This document shows positions 44,208 to 51,542 of a stretch of DNA of 64,000 nucleotides, piece by piece; positions within the stretch are counted from its first letter, which is position 1; each line of letters opens with the position of its first letter. The DNA is taken from the NCBI RefSeq assembly GCF_003344965.1, contig NZ_CP031194.1, forward strand, positions 6,448,001 to 6,512,000, read 5' to 3'. The position numbers and the translations under genes are program-made. The notes under the pieces are model-generated. The model did not search any database. It was not told the origin of the DNA and saw only the letters and a list, made by a program, of their open reading frames with translations. Origin of the DNA: Streptomyces paludis (GTDB lineage Bacteria > Actinomycetota > Actinomycetes > Streptomycetales > Streptomycetaceae).

Positions 44208-44905
44208 CAGTGCAGCCCGCATTCGGTCTTGGACCGGCCCGCCCAGCGGCCGGCGCGCGCGTCCTCGCCGGCCAGCACCCGCCGGGTGCACGGCGCGCAG
44301 CCCACGGAGGCGTAACCGTCCGTCAGCAGCGGGTTGGTGAGGACGCCGTGCTCGGCGACGTACGCCTCGACGTCGTCCTGGGTCCAGCGGGCGATCGGCG
44401 CGACCTTGACCTTGCGGCGCCGCGCGTCCCAGCCGACGACCGGGGTGTTCGCCCGGGTGGGGGACTCGTCCCGGCGCAGCCCGGTGGCCCAGGCGTCATA
44501 GCCGGTCAGGCCCTCTTCGAGGGGCTTGACCTTGCGCAGGGCGCAGCACAGGTCGGGGTCGCGGTCATGCAGCTTCGGGCCGTACTCGGCGTCCTGCTCG
44601 GCGACGCTCTGCCGCGGGGTGAGCGTGATGAGCCGCACGTCCATCACGGCCTCCACGGCGTCCCGGGTGCCGATGGTCTCGGGGAAGTGGTAGCCGGTGT
44701 CGAGGAAGACCACATCGACCCCGGGCCGGACCCGGGAGGCGAGATGGGCGACCACCGCGTCCTCCATCGAGGAGGTCACACAGAACTTCGCGCCGAACGT
44801 CTCCGTCGCCCAGGCGAGGATCTCCGGGGCGGTGGCCTCCTCCAGCTCGCGGCCCGCGCGCTCGGCGAGATCCTGGAGATCACCGGTCTCGGTCAGTGCC
44901 GTCAT
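44207..44905 (-). CDS. cysH: APS reductase (phosphoadenylylsulfate reductase family)
   Basis: 232 aa. Reduces activated sulfate to sulfite. PP-loop-like FCVTSSMEDAVVAHLAS, LDTGYHFPET, and catalytic Cys in the C-terminal TECGLH. The pair CCALRKVKPL and the later CAPCTRRV are the four [4Fe-4S] ligands that mark assimilatory APS reductases, as opposed to the cluster-free PAPS enzyme. ATG 44905 follows GGAGGGGAAGC and overlaps the small zinc-ribbon ORF by ATGA. Confidence 0.96.
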   Translation of the reverse strand: MTALTETGDLQDLAERAGRELEEATAPEILAWATETFGAKFCVTSSMEDAVVAHLASRVRPGVDVVFLDTGYHFPETIGTRDAVEAVMDVRLITLTPRQSVAEQDAEYGPKLHDRDPDLCCALRKVKPLEEGLTGYDAWATGLRRDESPTRANTPVVGWDARRRKVKVAPIARWTQDDVEAYVAEHGVLTNPLLTDGYASVGCAPCTRRVLAGEDARAGRWAGRSKTECGLH

Positions 44906-45078
44906 ATCGCTTCCCCTCCGTCACCCTGCCGCAGCCCCCGGGCGAGCAGCCCGAGGAACTTCAACTGGAAGGCCCGGTTGCATGCCGCGCATTCCCAGGC
45001 GCCATGGCCCTGCTCGTGCGGACGGAGGTCCTCGTCGCCGCAGTACGGGCAGTAGAAGGGGGCGGCGCGCTCGCTCAT
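44902..45078 (-). CDS. Small zinc-ribbon protein of the sulfur operon (58 aa)
   Basis: 58 aa. CPYCGDED and CAACNRAF are two CxxC knuckles 17 residues apart, followed by a helical tail LKFLGLLARGLRQGD. Both ends overlap neighbours by ATGA (sir upstream, cysH downstream), so it is translated in step with them. Small proteins at this place accompany actinobacterial sulfite and APS reductases; function unknown, perhaps an iron-sulfur or redox helper. Confidence 0.82.
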   Translation of the reverse strand: MSERAAPFYCPYCGDEDLRPHEQGHGAWECAACNRAFQLKFLGLLARGLRQGDGGEAI

Positions 45079-46772
45079 GACAGCGCCTCCTCGGAGGCGC
45101 GGGCGGCCCAGGTGGCGAAGCGCTCGCCGTCCTCGCGCTCCTTCTGGAAGCGGCCGAGCACCCGCTCGACATAGTCGGGCAGCTCCTCGGACGTCACCTT
45201 CAGCCCGCGGACCTTGCGGCCGAAGCCGGCCTCCAGACCGAGCGCGCCGCCCAGATGCACCTGGAAGCCCTCGACCTGGTTGCCGTCCCTGTCCAGCATC
45301 AGCTGGCCCTTGAGACCGATGTCCGCGGTCTGGATCCGGGCGCAGGCGTTGGGGCAGCCGTTGATGTTGATGGTGATCGGCTCGTCGAACTCCGGGATCC
45401 GGCGCTCCAGTTCGTCGATCAGCGTGGCGCCGCGCAGCTTGGTCTCGACGATCGCCAGCTTGCAGAACTCGATGCCGGTGCAGGCCATGGTGCCGCGGCG
45501 GAACGGGGACGGCTCGACCCGCAGGTCCAGCGCCTCCAGTCCGGCGGTCAGCGACGCGATCCGGTCCTCGGTCACATCGAGCACGATCATCTTCTGCTCG
45601 GCGGTGGTACGCAGCCGGTCCGAGCCGTGCGCGGCGGCCAGCTCGGCGATCTTCGTCAGGGTGGCGCCGTCGACCCGGCCGACGCGCGGCGCGAAGCCGA
45701 CGTAGAAGCGGCCGTCCTTCTGCCGGTGCACCCCGACGTGGTCGCGCCAGCGGTGGACGGGCTGCTCGGGCGCCGGGCCGTCGATGAGCTTGCGCTCCAG
45801 ATACTCGTCCTCCAGGATCCGCCGGAACTTCTCCGCGCCCCAGTCGGCGAGCAGGAACTTCAGCCGGGCGCGGGTGCGCAGCCGGCGGTATCCGTAGTCG
45901 CGGAAGATCGAGATGACCCCGGTGTAGATGTCCGGGACCTCCTCCAGCGGCACCCATGCGCCGAGGCGCTGGCCGATCTTGGGGTTGGTGGAGAGCCCGC
46001 CGCCCACCCAGACGTCGAAGCCGGGGCCGTGCTCGGGGTGGTTCACCCCGACGAACGCGATGTCGTTGATCTCGTGCGCCACGTCCAGCGAGGGCGATCC
46101 GGAGATGGCCGACTTGAACTTGCGCGGCAGGTTGGAGAAGTCGGGGTTGCCGATGATCCGGCGCTGGATCTCGTCGATGGCCGGGGAGCCGTCGATGATC
46201 TCGTCCTCGGCGATGCCGGCGACCGGCGAGCCGAGGATCACCCGGGGTGTGTCACCGCACGCCTCGGTGGTGGAGAGCCCGACCTCTTCGAGGCGCCGCC
46301 AGATCTCCGGGACGTCCTCGATACGGATCCAGTGGTACTGGATGTTCTGCCGGTCGGTGAGGTCCGCGGTGCCGCGCGCGAACTCCTGGGAGATCTCCCC
46401 GATCACGCGCAGCTGCCCGCTGGTCAGCCGGCCGCCGTCGATCCGTACCCGCAGCATGAAGTACTCGTCGTCCAGCTCCTCCGGCTCCAGCACGGCGGTC
46501 TTCCCGCCGTCGATCCCGGGCTTGCGCTGGGTGTACAGCCCCCACCAGCGCATCCGGCCGCGGAGGTCGTTGGGGTCGATCGAGTCGAAGCCCGCCTTCG
46601 AGTAGATCGTCTCGATCCGTGCCCGTACGTTGAGCCCGTCGTCGTCCTTCTTGAACTGCTCGTTGCCGTTGAGCGGAGTGAAGTGCCCCACGGCCCACTG
46701 GCCCTCACCGCGGTGACGGCTCACCTTGCGGCGCGGGCTGGGGGCTGACGGGCTATCCGGGGTGGCGGCCAT
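45075..46772 (-). CDS. sir: Ferredoxin-type sulfite (nitrite) reductase
   Basis: 565 aa, two-lobed siroheme enzyme that reduces sulfite to sulfide with six electrons from ferredoxin. Tandem ferrite-like domains: DLTDRQNIQYHWIRIEDVPEI in lobe 1, and the siroheme/[4Fe-4S] cysteines TMACTGIEFCKLA and INGCPNACARIQ (C-x5-C ... C-x3-C) in lobe 2. Assimilatory sulfite, rather than nitrite, reduction follows from the cysH-cysC-cysD-cysN context. ATG 46772 follows GAAGGA at 10 nt. First structural gene after the leader peptide. Confidence 0.94.
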   Translation of the reverse strand: MAATPDSPSAPSPRRKVSRHRGEGQWAVGHFTPLNGNEQFKKDDDGLNVRARIETIYSKAGFDSIDPNDLRGRMRWWGLYTQRKPGIDGGKTAVLEPEELDDEYFMLRVRIDGGRLTSGQLRVIGEISQEFARGTADLTDRQNIQYHWIRIEDVPEIWRRLEEVGLSTTEACGDTPRVILGSPVAGIAEDEIIDGSPAIDEIQRRIIGNPDFSNLPRKFKSAISGSPSLDVAHEINDIAFVGVNHPEHGPGFDVWVGGGLSTNPKIGQRLGAWVPLEEVPDIYTGVISIFRDYGYRRLRTRARLKFLLADWGAEKFRRILEDEYLERKLIDGPAPEQPVHRWRDHVGVHRQKDGRFYVGFAPRVGRVDGATLTKIAELAAAHGSDRLRTTAEQKMIVLDVTEDRIASLTAGLEALDLRVEPSPFRRGTMACTGIEFCKLAIVETKLRGATLIDELERRIPEFDEPITININGCPNACARIQTADIGLKGQLMLDRDGNQVEGFQVHLGGALGLEAGFGRKVRGLKVTSEELPDYVERVLGRFQKEREDGERFATWAARASEEALS

Positions 46773-46875
46773 GGCGGATACGTCCTTCGGACATGCGGGA
46801 GGGCGGCTCTGAACCGCACACTCGCACGAAGGGCGTGGCGGTGCGCGGCAAGGAACAGAGATTCGAGGAAATCGC

Positions 46876-46901
46876 GGCGGTGCTGGGACTCTCAGCCCGC
46901 C
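46876..46901 (-). promoter_or_regulatory. Hairpin over the leader-peptide stop codon
   Basis: Plus-strand GGCGG-T-GCTG (46876-46885) pairs with CAGC-CCGCC (46893-46901) around a 7-nt loop with one bulge. In the minus-strand mRNA it spans the last codons and the stop of the cysteine leader peptide, so a ribosome stalled at a Cys codon would leave it free while one that terminates would melt it. Attenuator role is inference. Confidence 0.5.
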
Positions 46902-46951
46902 GGACAGATGGCGCTGGACATGCGGCAGAGATCGACGTGCCGTCGACTCAC
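46892..46951 (-). CDS. Cysteine-containing leader peptide upstream of sir
   Basis: 19 aa from GTG 46951: reads (V)SRRHVDLCRMSSAICPAG, with Cys at positions 9 and 16. The RRHVDLCRxSSAxC pattern is that of short leader peptides known ahead of actinobacterial sulfur-metabolism operons. An in-frame ATG at 46975 would make it 27 aa. It lies 120 bp before the sir start. Likely senses Cys-tRNA supply through ribosome stalling; the mechanism in this strain is inferred. Confidence 0.8.
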   Translation of the reverse strand: MSRRHVDLCRMSSAICPAG

Positions 46952-47002
46952 CAAGGCGATTCCAGCTGTAGGCATGTGGGAAGCGTGGCACGCAGATCTC
47001 GG

Positions 47003-47027
47003 GACAGTCCACTGTCTTCCATCATAT
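47003..47027 (-). promoter_or_regulatory. Palindrome and -10-like hexamer upstream of the sulfur operon
   Basis: GACAGTCCACTGTC (47003-47016) is a perfect 6-bp inverted repeat with a 2-bp centre. In the leftward direction TATGAT (47027-47022) looks like a -10 box, which would place the start of transcription near or inside the palindrome, 50-65 nt before the leader peptide. No clear -35. A repressor site is plausible. Confidence 0.5.
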
Positions 47028-47091
47028 GGACGTACTCGTCTCGAATGGTGAGACGCTGTGGTGTTTTTCACGGCGGGACGGGGTTTGGCGG

Positions 47092-47160
47092 TACGTCCGG
47101 GGCACGTCCGATCTACGTCCGGTCCCTCTCCGGTACACGTCCTCCGGTACACGTCCGATT
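47092..47160. repeat. Helically phased YACGTCC direct repeats
   Basis: (T/C)ACGTCC occurs at 47092, 47103, 47114, 47136 and 47150. The first three are exactly 11 bp apart and the fourth keeps the phase at 22 bp. The array ends 41 bp before the VOC start at 47202 and lies 140 bp upstream of the cysteine leader start. Direct repeats at 11 bp are typical of OmpR/PhoB-type response regulators; no matching consensus known to me. Confidence 0.6.
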
Positions 47161-47201
47161 CCTTCAAGACCGGCTCCGGGCGGTGTCCCTACGGTGGACC
47201 C

Positions 47202-47624
47202 ATGACCACCGCACCACACACCCCCGCCCCTGCCCCGCGGCTCGACGCGATCGGCCTCGTCGCCGCCGACATGGCCGCCTCCCTCGCCTTCTACCGGCTC
47301 CTCGGCCTGGACATCCCGGCGGACGCGGACACCGCGCCGCACGTCGAGGCCACCCTGCCCGGCGGCCTCCGGATCCTCTGGGACACCGAGGACACCGTAC
47401 GGTCCTACGACCCCGGCTGGACCCGCCCCGAGGGCGGCAGCGGGCGCGTCGGGCTCGCCTTCCGCTGCGCCGGGCCCGAAGGGGTCGACGCCACACACGG
47501 CGCGCTGGTCGCGGCCGGGTACCGGAGCCACCTCGCGCCGTGGGACGCCGTCTGGGGACAGCGTTACGCGGTCGTGCTCGACCCGGACGGCGGCGAGGTC
47601 TCGCTCTTCGCCGACGCCGGGTAG
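47202..47624 (+). CDS. VOC family protein
   Basis: 140 aa. One glyoxalase-like module: LDAIGLVAADMAASLAFYRLLGLDIP at the start and WGQRYAVVLDPDGGEVSLFAD at the end, with the internal GRVGLAFRCAGPEGVDATHGALVAAGY half. Metal ligands incomplete to the eye. ATG 47202. Its last 61 bp overlap the convergent AraC-type gene. Substrate unknown. Confidence 0.87.
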   Translation: MTTAPHTPAPAPRLDAIGLVAADMAASLAFYRLLGLDIPADADTAPHVEATLPGGLRILWDTEDTVRSYDPGWTRPEGGSGRVGLAFRCAGPEGVDATHGALVAAGYRSHLAPWDAVWGQRYAVVLDPDGGEVSLFADAG

Positions 47625-48328
47625 CCGGGACGTACCGGAGCGGTCAGTGCCCGCAGCGTCAGACCGGTCAGCGCGCGGGTCTCCCGGGCGAGATGCGCTT
47701 GGTCGGCGCAGCCCGCGCGCAGTGCCGCGTCCGCGTACGGCACTCCGCTCCGTACCAGCGCCAGAGCGCGCTGGAGCCGCAGGATCCGCGCCAGCGTCTT
47801 CGGCCCGTACCCGAAGGCGTCCAGCGAGCGGCGGTGCAGCTGCCGGGCGCCGAGCCCGACCGCGCCGGCGGTCTCCGCGACCGTACGGCCCGCCGCGAGC
47901 CCGCCGACGACGGCCCGCAGCAGCGGATCGGGAGGCCCGGCCCCGGCGGCCAGCTCCAGCGCGACGGCCTCCAGCGCGCCCGCCGGGTCCCGGGCCGCCG
48001 CCAGCCGCGCGGTGAGCCGGCGCACCCGGGCTGCGGGCCACAGATCGACGGGCTCCACTCGCCGGTCCCGCAGCTCATGGGCCGGTACGCCGAGCAGCGC
48101 GGGCGCGGTCCCGGGCGGGAAGCGCACCCCGGCGCAGTACACCCCGGCGGTCCCCTCGGGGACGTACGCGCGGGTGTCGGGCCCGGCGACGAGCAGCCGG
48201 CCGCCGATCCAGAGCAGATCCATACAGCCGTCCGGCAGCACGGGGTACGGATCGGATCCGCCCCCGGCAACCGGCGGACGGGTCCAGACGACCGCGCCGT
48301 CGAGCCGCGACGGCCGTTCCGCATACAT
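47564..48328 (-). CDS. AraC-family transcriptional regulator
   Basis: 254 aa. N-terminal sensor-like domain (VLPDGCMDLLWIGGRLLVAGPDTRAY, as in the DUF6597/AraC group), then an AraC double helix-turn-helix: VAETAGAVGLGARQLHRRSLDAFGYGPKTLARILRLQRAL and YADAALRAGCADQAHLARETRALTGLT. ATG 48328. Convergent with, and overlapping, the VOC gene; such tail overlaps are often seen with a regulator and its co-inherited partner, but control of the VOC gene is a guess. Confidence 0.88.
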   Translation of the reverse strand: MYAERPSRLDGAVVWTRPPVAGGGSDPYPVLPDGCMDLLWIGGRLLVAGPDTRAYVPEGTAGVYCAGVRFPPGTAPALLGVPAHELRDRRVEPVDLWPAARVRRLTARLAAARDPAGALEAVALELAAGAGPPDPLLRAVVGGLAAGRTVAETAGAVGLGARQLHRRSLDAFGYGPKTLARILRLQRALALVRSGVPYADAALRAGCADQAHLARETRALTGLTLRALTAPVRPGYPASAKSETSPPSGSSTTA

Positions 48329-48514
48329 ACGGTCCAGCGTACGTACCCTCTGACTAAGACCGACCGTCACATGGGGGGCGGCGTCACGGGGGCCGGCACG
48401 CACATCTGCGGCGTTGTCGTCGGTCACGATGGCTCCGCCATCACTCCCTCCTCCGCCTTGCAGCTGCACGCACCAGCCCCCGCTCCTTCACCCACCCCCC
48501 ATGTGCCGGTCGGT

Positions 48515-49654
48515 CTAACCCTTGTCCCGGCCGCCCGCGCGGTACTTCACCCGCGACTTCACATCGTCGGGCGGCAGGAACCGGGACCAGCGCTCGGGGA
48601 ACTCCGAAGGCATGTCGGGGTCGGTCACATCGTCGTCCTGCGGACCGTCCGGAGCCGCCTCCGTGACCGTCGAGCGGGCCACCACCTCCGCCGCCTGGGC
48701 GGCGCGCAGCCGGTCGTTGGCCGCGCGGGCCGCCGCCGTGGCGACCGACGGCCACACCCGGTCGATCGCGGCGTTGACGGCGGCGCCCACCAGCACCGCG
48801 AACGCGGAGACCCCTATCCACAGCAGCACCGCGATCGGCGCGGCGAGCGAGCCGTAGATGGTGGGGCCCTCGACGGTGCTGGTCAGGTAGATACGGAGCA
48901 GGAAGCTGCCCAGCACCCACATGCCCAGCGCGATGAGCGCGCCGGGCACGTCCTCCACCCACGGCGACCTCGCCGGTACGGACACGTGGTAGAGCGTGGT
49001 GAGGAAGACGACGGAGAGCAGGGTCACCACCGGCCAGTACAGGACACTGACCACCTCCGTGCCCCACGGGATCAGCTCGGCCACCCGGTCGGGACCGACC
49101 ACCGCGAGCGGCAGGACCACCGCGCCGATCAGCAGCGCCACGATGTAGAGCAGAAAGGCGAGCAGCCGGGTCGCGACGATGCCGCGTCGGCCGTCGAGCC
49201 CGTACATCACCGTGATCGTGTCGACGAAGACATTGACCGCGCGGGAGCCCGACCAGAGGGCGATGGCGAAGCCGAGCGAGATCACATCGGGCCGGCCGCC
49301 GTGGGTGATGTCCTCCAGCAGCGGTTTGGCGATCTGGTTGACGCCCCGGTCGGAGAGGACCGTGCCGACGGCCGTGAGGATGTTCTTCTCGAACGAGGCG
49401 ACCGTGGCCGTGTTCGTCCAGTCGTCCACGTAACCGAGCAGCCCGATCAGCCCGAGCAGCAGCGGCGGCAGCGAGAGCAGCGTGAAGAACGCGGCCTCGG
49501 CCGCGAGCCCGAGGATCCGGTACTCGATGCACGAGTTGACCGTGTCCTTGAGCAGCAGCCATACCAACTTCCGCTTGGAGACGTTGCGGTAGAGGACTCG
49601 GGCCCGGTGGAGTCGACCCTCCGGCCGCTCGGGTGTTTCTTTTGCTGCCTGCAC
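48515..49654 (-). CDS. YihY/BrkB-family membrane protein
   Basis: 379 aa. Six transmembrane segments with the family hallmarks RILGLAAEAAFFTLLSLPPLLLGLIG, IALWSGSRAVNVFVDTI and AVLLWIGVSAFAVLVGAAVNA. C-terminal 75 residues are hydrophilic. Function of the family is not settled (once mis-named RNase BN). GTG 49654 directly abuts AGGAG, an unusually short spacing, but no alternative start fits. Only 17 bp separate it from the divergent acyl-CoA dehydrogenase gene. Confidence 0.9.
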   Translation of the reverse strand: MQAAKETPERPEGRLHRARVLYRNVSKRKLVWLLLKDTVNSCIEYRILGLAAEAAFFTLLSLPPLLLGLIGLLGYVDDWTNTATVASFEKNILTAVGTVLSDRGVNQIAKPLLEDITHGGRPDVISLGFAIALWSGSRAVNVFVDTITVMYGLDGRRGIVATRLLAFLLYIVALLIGAVVLPLAVVGPDRVAELIPWGTEVVSVLYWPVVTLLSVVFLTTLYHVSVPARSPWVEDVPGALIALGMWVLGSFLLRIYLTSTVEGPTIYGSLAAPIAVLLWIGVSAFAVLVGAAVNAAIDRVWPSVATAAARAANDRLRAAQAAEVVARSTVTEAAPDGPQDDDVTDPDMPSEFPERWSRFLPPDDVKSRVKYRAGGRDKG

Positions 49655-49671
49655 CTCCTTACCGTATCCGT

Positions 49672-51339
49672 ATGGCAGCCAGCACCCACACAGTGACCAA
49701 TCAGGTTCCGCCCCTGGTCGGATACGACGTATTCGGTACGGACCGGGTCCTTTCCGAGGCCGTCGCGCGGCACGCCGGACCCGGGCAGCTGGACGGGATC
49801 CGTACGGAGCTGACCGCGCTGGGCCGCGCCGCGGGCTCCGCCGAGGTGACGGAGTGGGGCCGGCGCGCCAATGAGCATCCGCCGGTCCTGCGCACGCACG
49901 ACCGGTACGGCAACCGGATCGACGAGGTCGAGTTCCACCCCGACTGGCACCGGCTGCTGGACGGCGCGGTCGGCGCCGGACTGACCGACGCCTGGGGCCG
50001 GCCCGCCGGGCATCTGCGCCGCGCGGCCGGGTTCTTCGTCTGGACGCAGGCCGAGGCGGGCAACGGCTGCCCGGTGTCGATGACCCACGCCGCGGTACCC
50101 GCGCTGCGCGCCGAGCCCGGCCTCGCGGCCGAGTGGGAGCCCCGGCTCACCTCGCACCGGTACGAGCCGGGCCCGCGGCCCGCGGCGGCGAAGGCCGGCG
50201 CGCTCCTCGGGATGGGCATGACGGAGAAGCAGGGCGGCAGCGACATCCGCGCCAACACGACCCGGGCGGTGCCGCTGGACGCGGCGGGCGAGTATCTGCT
50301 GACGGGGCACAAGTGGTTCTGTTCCGCGCCGATGTGCGACGGCTTCCTGGTGCTGGCGCAGGCGCCGGGCGGGCTGACGTGCTTCCTCGTACCGCGCGTG
50401 CTGGACGACGGCACGCGCAACGTGTTCCGTATCCAGCGGCTCAAGGACAAGCTGGGCAACCGGTCCAACGCGTCCGCCGAGGTGGAGTTCGACGGGACAT
50501 GGGCGCGCCGGGTCGGTGAGGAGGGGCGCGGGGTGCGCGTCATCATCGGCATGGTGGCCGCCACCCGGCTCGACTGCGTGCTGGGCTCGGCCGCGCTGAT
50601 GCGGCAGGCGGTGGCCCAGGCGGTCCACCACGCCACGTACCGGCGCGCGTTCGGCGCCGAGCTGATCGACCAGCCGCTGATGCGCAACGTCCTGGCCGAT
50701 CTCGCGCTGGAGTCGGAGGCGGCGACCACGCTGGCACTGCGGCTGGCGGCGGCGTACGACGCGGACACCGAGCAGGAGCGGGCGCTGCTGCGGCTCGCGG
50801 TGCCCGCCGCCAAGTACTGGGTGACCAAGCGCTGTACGCCGCTGGTCGCGGAGGCGCTGGAGTGTCTGGGCGGCAACGGGTACGTGGAGGAGTCCGGCCT
50901 GCCGCGGCTGCTGCGCGAGTCGCCGCTCAACTCGATCTGGGAGGGCTCGGGCAACGTACAGGCGCTGGACGTGCTGCGCGCGCTCCAGCGGGAGCCCGCC
51001 GCGCTGAACGCCTTCCTCCAGGAGGTGGGCGCGGCGCGCGGCGCGGATCACCGGCTGGACAACGCGATCAAGGGCCTGCTGACCGAGCTGGCCGATCTGA
51101 GCGGGATCGAGGCGCGCGCCCGGCGGCTGGTGGAGCGGATGGCGCTGGTGCTCCAGGGCTCGCTGCTGGTGCGGTGGGCGCCGCCGGAGGTGGCCGACGC
51201 GTTCTGCGCGTCGAGGCTCGGCGGGGACTGGGGCGCGGCCTTCGGCACCCTGCCGCACACGCTGGACCTGGCGGCGGTGGTGGACCGGGCGGGCGTGGGG
51301 GACCCGGCGGTGGTGGACCGGGCGCGGCCGGCCGGCTGA
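49672..51339 (+). CDS. AidB-like acyl-CoA dehydrogenase family protein
   Basis: 555 aa. Closest in pattern to AidB: RTHDRYGNRIDEVEFHP, GMGMTEKQGGSDIRANTTRA (FAD/substrate loop), RLKDKLGNRSNASAEVEFDG and LECLGGNGYVEESGLPRLLRESPLNSIWEGSGNVQALDVLRAL near the C-terminus. AidB binds FAD and DNA and protects against alkylation in E. coli; here a DNA role is unproven. ATG 49672 has no ribosome site, so the mRNA may be leaderless. It ends before a strong hairpin. Confidence 0.9.
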   Translation: MAASTHTVTNQVPPLVGYDVFGTDRVLSEAVARHAGPGQLDGIRTELTALGRAAGSAEVTEWGRRANEHPPVLRTHDRYGNRIDEVEFHPDWHRLLDGAVGAGLTDAWGRPAGHLRRAAGFFVWTQAEAGNGCPVSMTHAAVPALRAEPGLAAEWEPRLTSHRYEPGPRPAAAKAGALLGMGMTEKQGGSDIRANTTRAVPLDAAGEYLLTGHKWFCSAPMCDGFLVLAQAPGGLTCFLVPRVLDDGTRNVFRIQRLKDKLGNRSNASAEVEFDGTWARRVGEEGRGVRVIIGMVAATRLDCVLGSAALMRQAVAQAVHHATYRRAFGAELIDQPLMRNVLADLALESEAATTLALRLAAAYDADTEQERALLRLAVPAAKYWVTKRCTPLVAEALECLGGNGYVEESGLPRLLRESPLNSIWEGSGNVQALDVLRALQREPAALNAFLQEVGAARGADHRLDNAIKGLLTELADLSGIEARARRLVERMALVLQGSLLVRWAPPEVADAFCASRLGGDWGAAFGTLPHTLDLAAVVDRAGVGDPAVVDRARPAG

Positions 51340-51389
51340 CCACCGGCTTCCCGCCGCTGCCGGCCGGCCACCGGCTTTCCGCCGCTGCC

Positions 51390-51429
51390 GTCAGAGGTGG
51401 TGCCGCGCCGACACGGCACCACCTCTGAC
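51390..51429. terminator. Perfect 16-bp hairpin after the AidB-like gene
   Basis: GTCAGAGGTGGTGCCG (51390-51405) and CGGCACCACCTCTGAC (51414-51429) around an 8-nt loop; no T-tract. The preceding 50 bp hold an imperfect tandem duplication (CACCGGCTT(C/T)CCGCCGCTGCC twice). Likely terminator between aidB-like and the GAF regulator. Confidence 0.75.
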
Positions 51430-51542
51430 TGACTGTCACTTTCTGCCACCCGCGCACGGTTTACCAGGGTTGCAAGCCGTTGCAGAAGAACCGTTACAGC
51501 GCCGAAGGACCGTTACGGCTCAGACGTTCACAGGGGGACCAC

